Of a DNA stretch of 23,863 nucleotides, positions 21,148 to 23,863 are shown piece by piece. Below the pieces are notes generated by a model. The model saw nothing but the letters and a program-made list of their open reading frames with translations. It was not told where the DNA came from and did not search any database. The translations under genes and the position numbers were made by a program. Source of the DNA: Deinococcus planocerae (GTDB lineage: Bacteria > Deinococcota > Deinococci > Deinococcales > Deinococcaceae); assembly GCF_002869765.1 (NCBI RefSeq), contig NZ_PNOR01000047.1:1-23863 (forward strand). The letters are read 5' to 3'. Positions within the stretch are counted from its first letter, which is position 1. Every line of letters starts with the position of its first letter.

Positions 21148-22101
21148 CTACCTGCGGCGCCGGAACGGATTCCAGCGGCCTGCGTCTGCCCCGTCCACCT
21201 GTTCGGTTGCGGTGGTGACGGCCACCGGAGCGTGCCTTCCCACCTGCCTTGCCGGGAGGGGCGCCGTGACGCTGGTGACCGAGGCTCCCTCACCCACCGC
21301 TTCCTCCCCGAGGGCCGCGAGGAGGGCCCGGCGGAGCGCGTCCGCGGTCGGGCGGTCCGCCGGGCGTTTGGCGAGCGCGAGTTCGCCGAGGCGGGCGACC
21401 ACGGGCGGCAACTCGGGGCGCAGGGACAGGAGCGGCGGCGCGAAGCGGGTGAGGTGCGCGGCCATCAGCTCCTCGTAGGTCTCGCCCGCGAAAGGTCGCC
21501 GTCCGCCGAGCAGTTCGTAGGCGAGGACGCCGAAGCTGTAGATGTCGCTCGATGCGCCGCCGCTCTCGCCCCGGTACACCTCCGGCGCCATGTAGTAGGG
21601 GCTGCCGCTCGGCCTGCCCCCCTGCGCGGTGAAGTACGCGCTTCCCAGGTCACCGAGGGCGGCCCGCCCCCCCTCGAAGTACACGTTTTGCCGCTTCACG
21701 TCCTGGTGGACGGCGCCCAGCCCATGCAGGTACGTGAGGGCCGAGGCGACGTCCGCGAGCACCCGCAGCGCCACGTCGAGGGGGAGGGGGCGCGGGGCGA
21801 GCCGCCTGAGCACGTCGCACAGCGAGCCTTCCGGGTAGTAGCGCACCGTCAGAAAGGCGTGCGGCCCGAAAGGCGTGCCCGCGAAGCCCCGCACGACGTG
21901 GGGGTGCCGGACCTGGAGGGTCAGCCGGACCTCGTTGCCGAAGCGCTCGGCGGCTTCCCGGACATTCAGGGTACGCTCGTGCGGCACCTTGAGGGCCACC
22001 TCCCGCCCCCCGTCGTCCCGCGCGAGATACACGAGCGAGGTGTCCCCGCGTCCCAGGGGGCGCAGGAGGGTGTAGCCGGGAAGGGGAAGGTCGGAGGTCA
22101 T
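21148..22101 (-). CDS. compact cytosolic Ser/Thr protein kinase (non-RD)
   Basis: A 317-residue Hanks-type kinase: glycine loop LGRGDTSLVY (16-25; third Gly replaced by Ser), K38 in VALKVP, E57, catalytic loop H132-Q-D-V-K-R-Q-N139, D151 in DLGSAYF, APE (172-174) and SSDIYSFGVLAYELLGG. The Arg before the catalytic Asp is Gln, so it is a non-RD kinase that may not need activation-loop phosphorylation. After the kinase domain (about 1-265) only ~50 Ala/Val/Thr-rich residues ending RRRR follow. No membrane helix, PASTA or PQQ-repeat sensor is visible, unlike RqkA of D. radiodurans. The ATG has AGAAGG 9 nt upstream and a TAGACT box about 24 nt upstream. Target unknown. Confidence 0.9.
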   Translation of the reverse strand: MTSDLPLPGYTLLRPLGRGDTSLVYLARDDGGREVALKVPHERTLNVREAAERFGNEVRLTLQVRHPHVVRGFAGTPFGPHAFLTVRYYPEGSLCDVLRRLAPRPLPLDVALRVLADVASALTYLHGLGAVHQDVKRQNVYFEGGRAALGDLGSAYFTAQGGRPSGSPYYMAPEVYRGESGGASSDIYSFGVLAYELLGGRRPFAGETYEELMAAHLTRFAPPLLSLRPELPPVVARLGELALAKRPADRPTADALRRALLAALGEEAVGEGASVTSVTAPLPARQVGRHAPVAVTTATEQVDGADAGRWNPFRRRR

Positions 22102-22265
22102 TGGGGAGGGCCTTCTCAGCAGTCTAGGAACGGGTTGTCACGTAAATCTGTCGGGAGTGCGTCCGTGCGCCCCTCCGGGGTTCGCGTCGCCTCGAAAGGG
22201 CGAGGGAGAGCCGTCTGCCCCCGGCTCCCTCCCCATAAGTTGACCCACCCTCGCGGACGGGCCGC

Positions 22266-23361
<1,096 letters not shown>

Positions 23362-23423
23362 GGGGCGTGCCTCCCTTCCGCGCGTCTCCCGTTGATCGGG
23401 GCGCGGGCTTGTTGCCGTTCCGG

Positions 23424-23429
23424 AGTATA
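23424..23429 (-). promoter_or_regulatory. -10 box TATACT of prfB
   Basis: TATACT on the minus strand gives a predicted start near 23417 and a leader of about 55 nt with a Shine-Dalgarno sequence. The -35 is weak. Confidence 0.5.
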
Positions 23430-23549
23430 GGTGAGCCGACCCGCGGGCGGGAGCGCGCTCTTCTCGAAGAGGCCGGGACAGACGCCTCGAACGCCGGGCA
23501 CCCTGGCCGAAGACGGCCTGAACGCATCCCCCCGCCCCTCAACAGGGAG

Positions 23550-23578
23550 TTGACAACTGCTAGGGGAGCGGGTATCTT
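23550..23578 (+). promoter_or_regulatory. rRNA operon promoter
   Basis: A perfect -35 TTGACA (23550-23555), a 17-bp spacer and -10 TATCTT (23573-23578), about 190 nt before the 16S gene. It has the same spacer and -10 hexamer as the ssb promoter. No A/T-rich UP element is evident upstream. The 120 bp between this and the prfB promoter holds only small palindromes, such as GGCCG-AAGA-CGGCC near 23504. Confidence 0.88.
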
Positions 23579-23584
23579 TTCTGA

Positions 23585-23769
23585 GCCTCAAGCGAGGCGG
23601 GACGCATGACAGGTGAAGAGAAGCGAGAGCAGGGCCACCCGACAGGGTGGTACGAGCGGACATCCCCCCGGGTGTCTCCAGACTCGTGAGGAGCCTCCGG
23701 GCTCCACAAGCCAAGCGCAAGCTTGGATCAAGCATGTCAACAGTGCCCGCGAGGGCAGTGCTGAACGAC
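23585..23769 (+). ncRNA. structured 16S rRNA leader (hairpin series)
   Basis: The transcribed spacer before 16S contains consecutive perfect small hairpins. These are GCCTC-AAGC-GAGGC (23585-23598), CCACCC-GACA-GGGTGG, a larger stem at about 23652-23687 (ACGAG/CTCGT outer arms), GGAGCC-TCCG-GGCTCC (23690-23705), CCAAGC-GCAA-GCTTGG (23711-23726, GNRA loop) and TGCCC-GCGA-GGGCA (23744-23757, GNRA loop). They may serve antitermination, RNase III processing or 16S folding. No canonical boxA was identified. Confidence 0.7.

Positions 23770-23863
<94 letters not shown>

Noticed and set aside
22125..22150. TTACGTGACA-like sequence upstream of the kinase gene as a second RDRM
   Set aside because: Only one half resembles the motif; the second arm (TGACATAA or CGTAA) is missing.
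22204..22232. Terminator for prfB
   Set aside because: A bulged GC stem is present but there is no T-run, so it cannot be called with confidence.
23631..23690. T-box-like GGGTGG string in the rRNA leader
   Set aside because: It resembles a T-box antiterminator end, but there is no specifier stem or downstream synthetase or amino-acid gene, and the bases form ordinary hairpins before 16S.

Overview
The window is GC-rich chromosomal DNA from a Deinococcus species. Four things point there. The single-stranded DNA-binding protein has two OB folds in one chain, a Deinococcus trait. A 17-bp palindrome resembling the radiation/desiccation response motif (RDRM) sits on the ssb promoter. Many genes have a -10 box (TANNNT) only 5-8 nt before the start codon and no Shine-Dalgarno sequence, the pattern of leaderless mRNAs common in Deinococcus. 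The 5' end of a Deinococcus-like 16S rRNA gene closes the window. No insertion sequence, prophage, CRISPR array or tRNA gene is visible, and I read this as ordinary core chromosome with well-preserved regulatory DNA.

Layout. 1-2200 (minus): a possible partial ORF at the edge, a glutaryl-CoA dehydrogenase-like flavoenzyme and a TatD-family metal-dependent DNase. 2348-4958 (plus): an operon of one LptC-like membrane-anchored protein and two LptA/OstA-like periplasmic beta-repeat proteins. 4995-7714 (minus): uspA-like gene, ldh (GTGA overlap) and an MFS transporter. 7794-9251 (plus): a metallo-beta-lactamase/beta-CASP RNase. 9252-9737 is noncoding and holds short repeats. 9738-11794: DnaQ-like exonuclease (minus), DUF3105 lipoprotein (plus) and 3-mercaptopyruvate-type sulfurtransferase (minus). 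11978-13684 (minus): rny, followed by a clear intrinsic terminator. 13866-15914: a winged-helix regulator (minus) divergent from an amidohydrolase (plus). 15911-17326 (minus): exported dienelactone hydrolase-like and histidine-phosphatase-like proteins. 17421-19536 (minus): rpsF-ssb-rpsR-rplI, closed by an intrinsic terminator. 19691-21129 (plus): DinB-like protein overlapping a tandem-GNAT protein. 21148-22101 (minus): a compact Ser/Thr kinase. 22266-23361 (minus): prfB with a programmed +1 frameshift. 23550-23863 (plus): a consensus-like rRNA promoter, a leader full of small hairpins, and the first ~94 nt of 16S rRNA.

How the parts fit together. The ribosomal/ssb block has two tiers of control. 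rpsF has its own upstream promoter, overlapped by a perfect 10-bp inverted repeat. ssb-rpsR-rplI has an internal promoter whose -35 lies inside the RDRM-like palindrome, so DNA damage should raise SSB, and probably S18 and L9, without raising S6. Two RNA-decay enzymes (RNase Y and a beta-CASP RNase) and two DNA-end-processing nucleases (TatD, DnaQ-like) lie in the same window but in separate transcription units. The Lpt-like trio implies an envelope-bridging machine in a lineage not known for conventional LPS.

I found no wholly new multi-gene system. The most testable items are the RDRM-controlled internal promoter, the rpsF operator-like repeat, the structured rRNA leader, the Lpt-like operon, the DinB-GNAT pair and the inverted repeat pair at 9289-9704. 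All functional calls come from reading the sequence; no database search was run.
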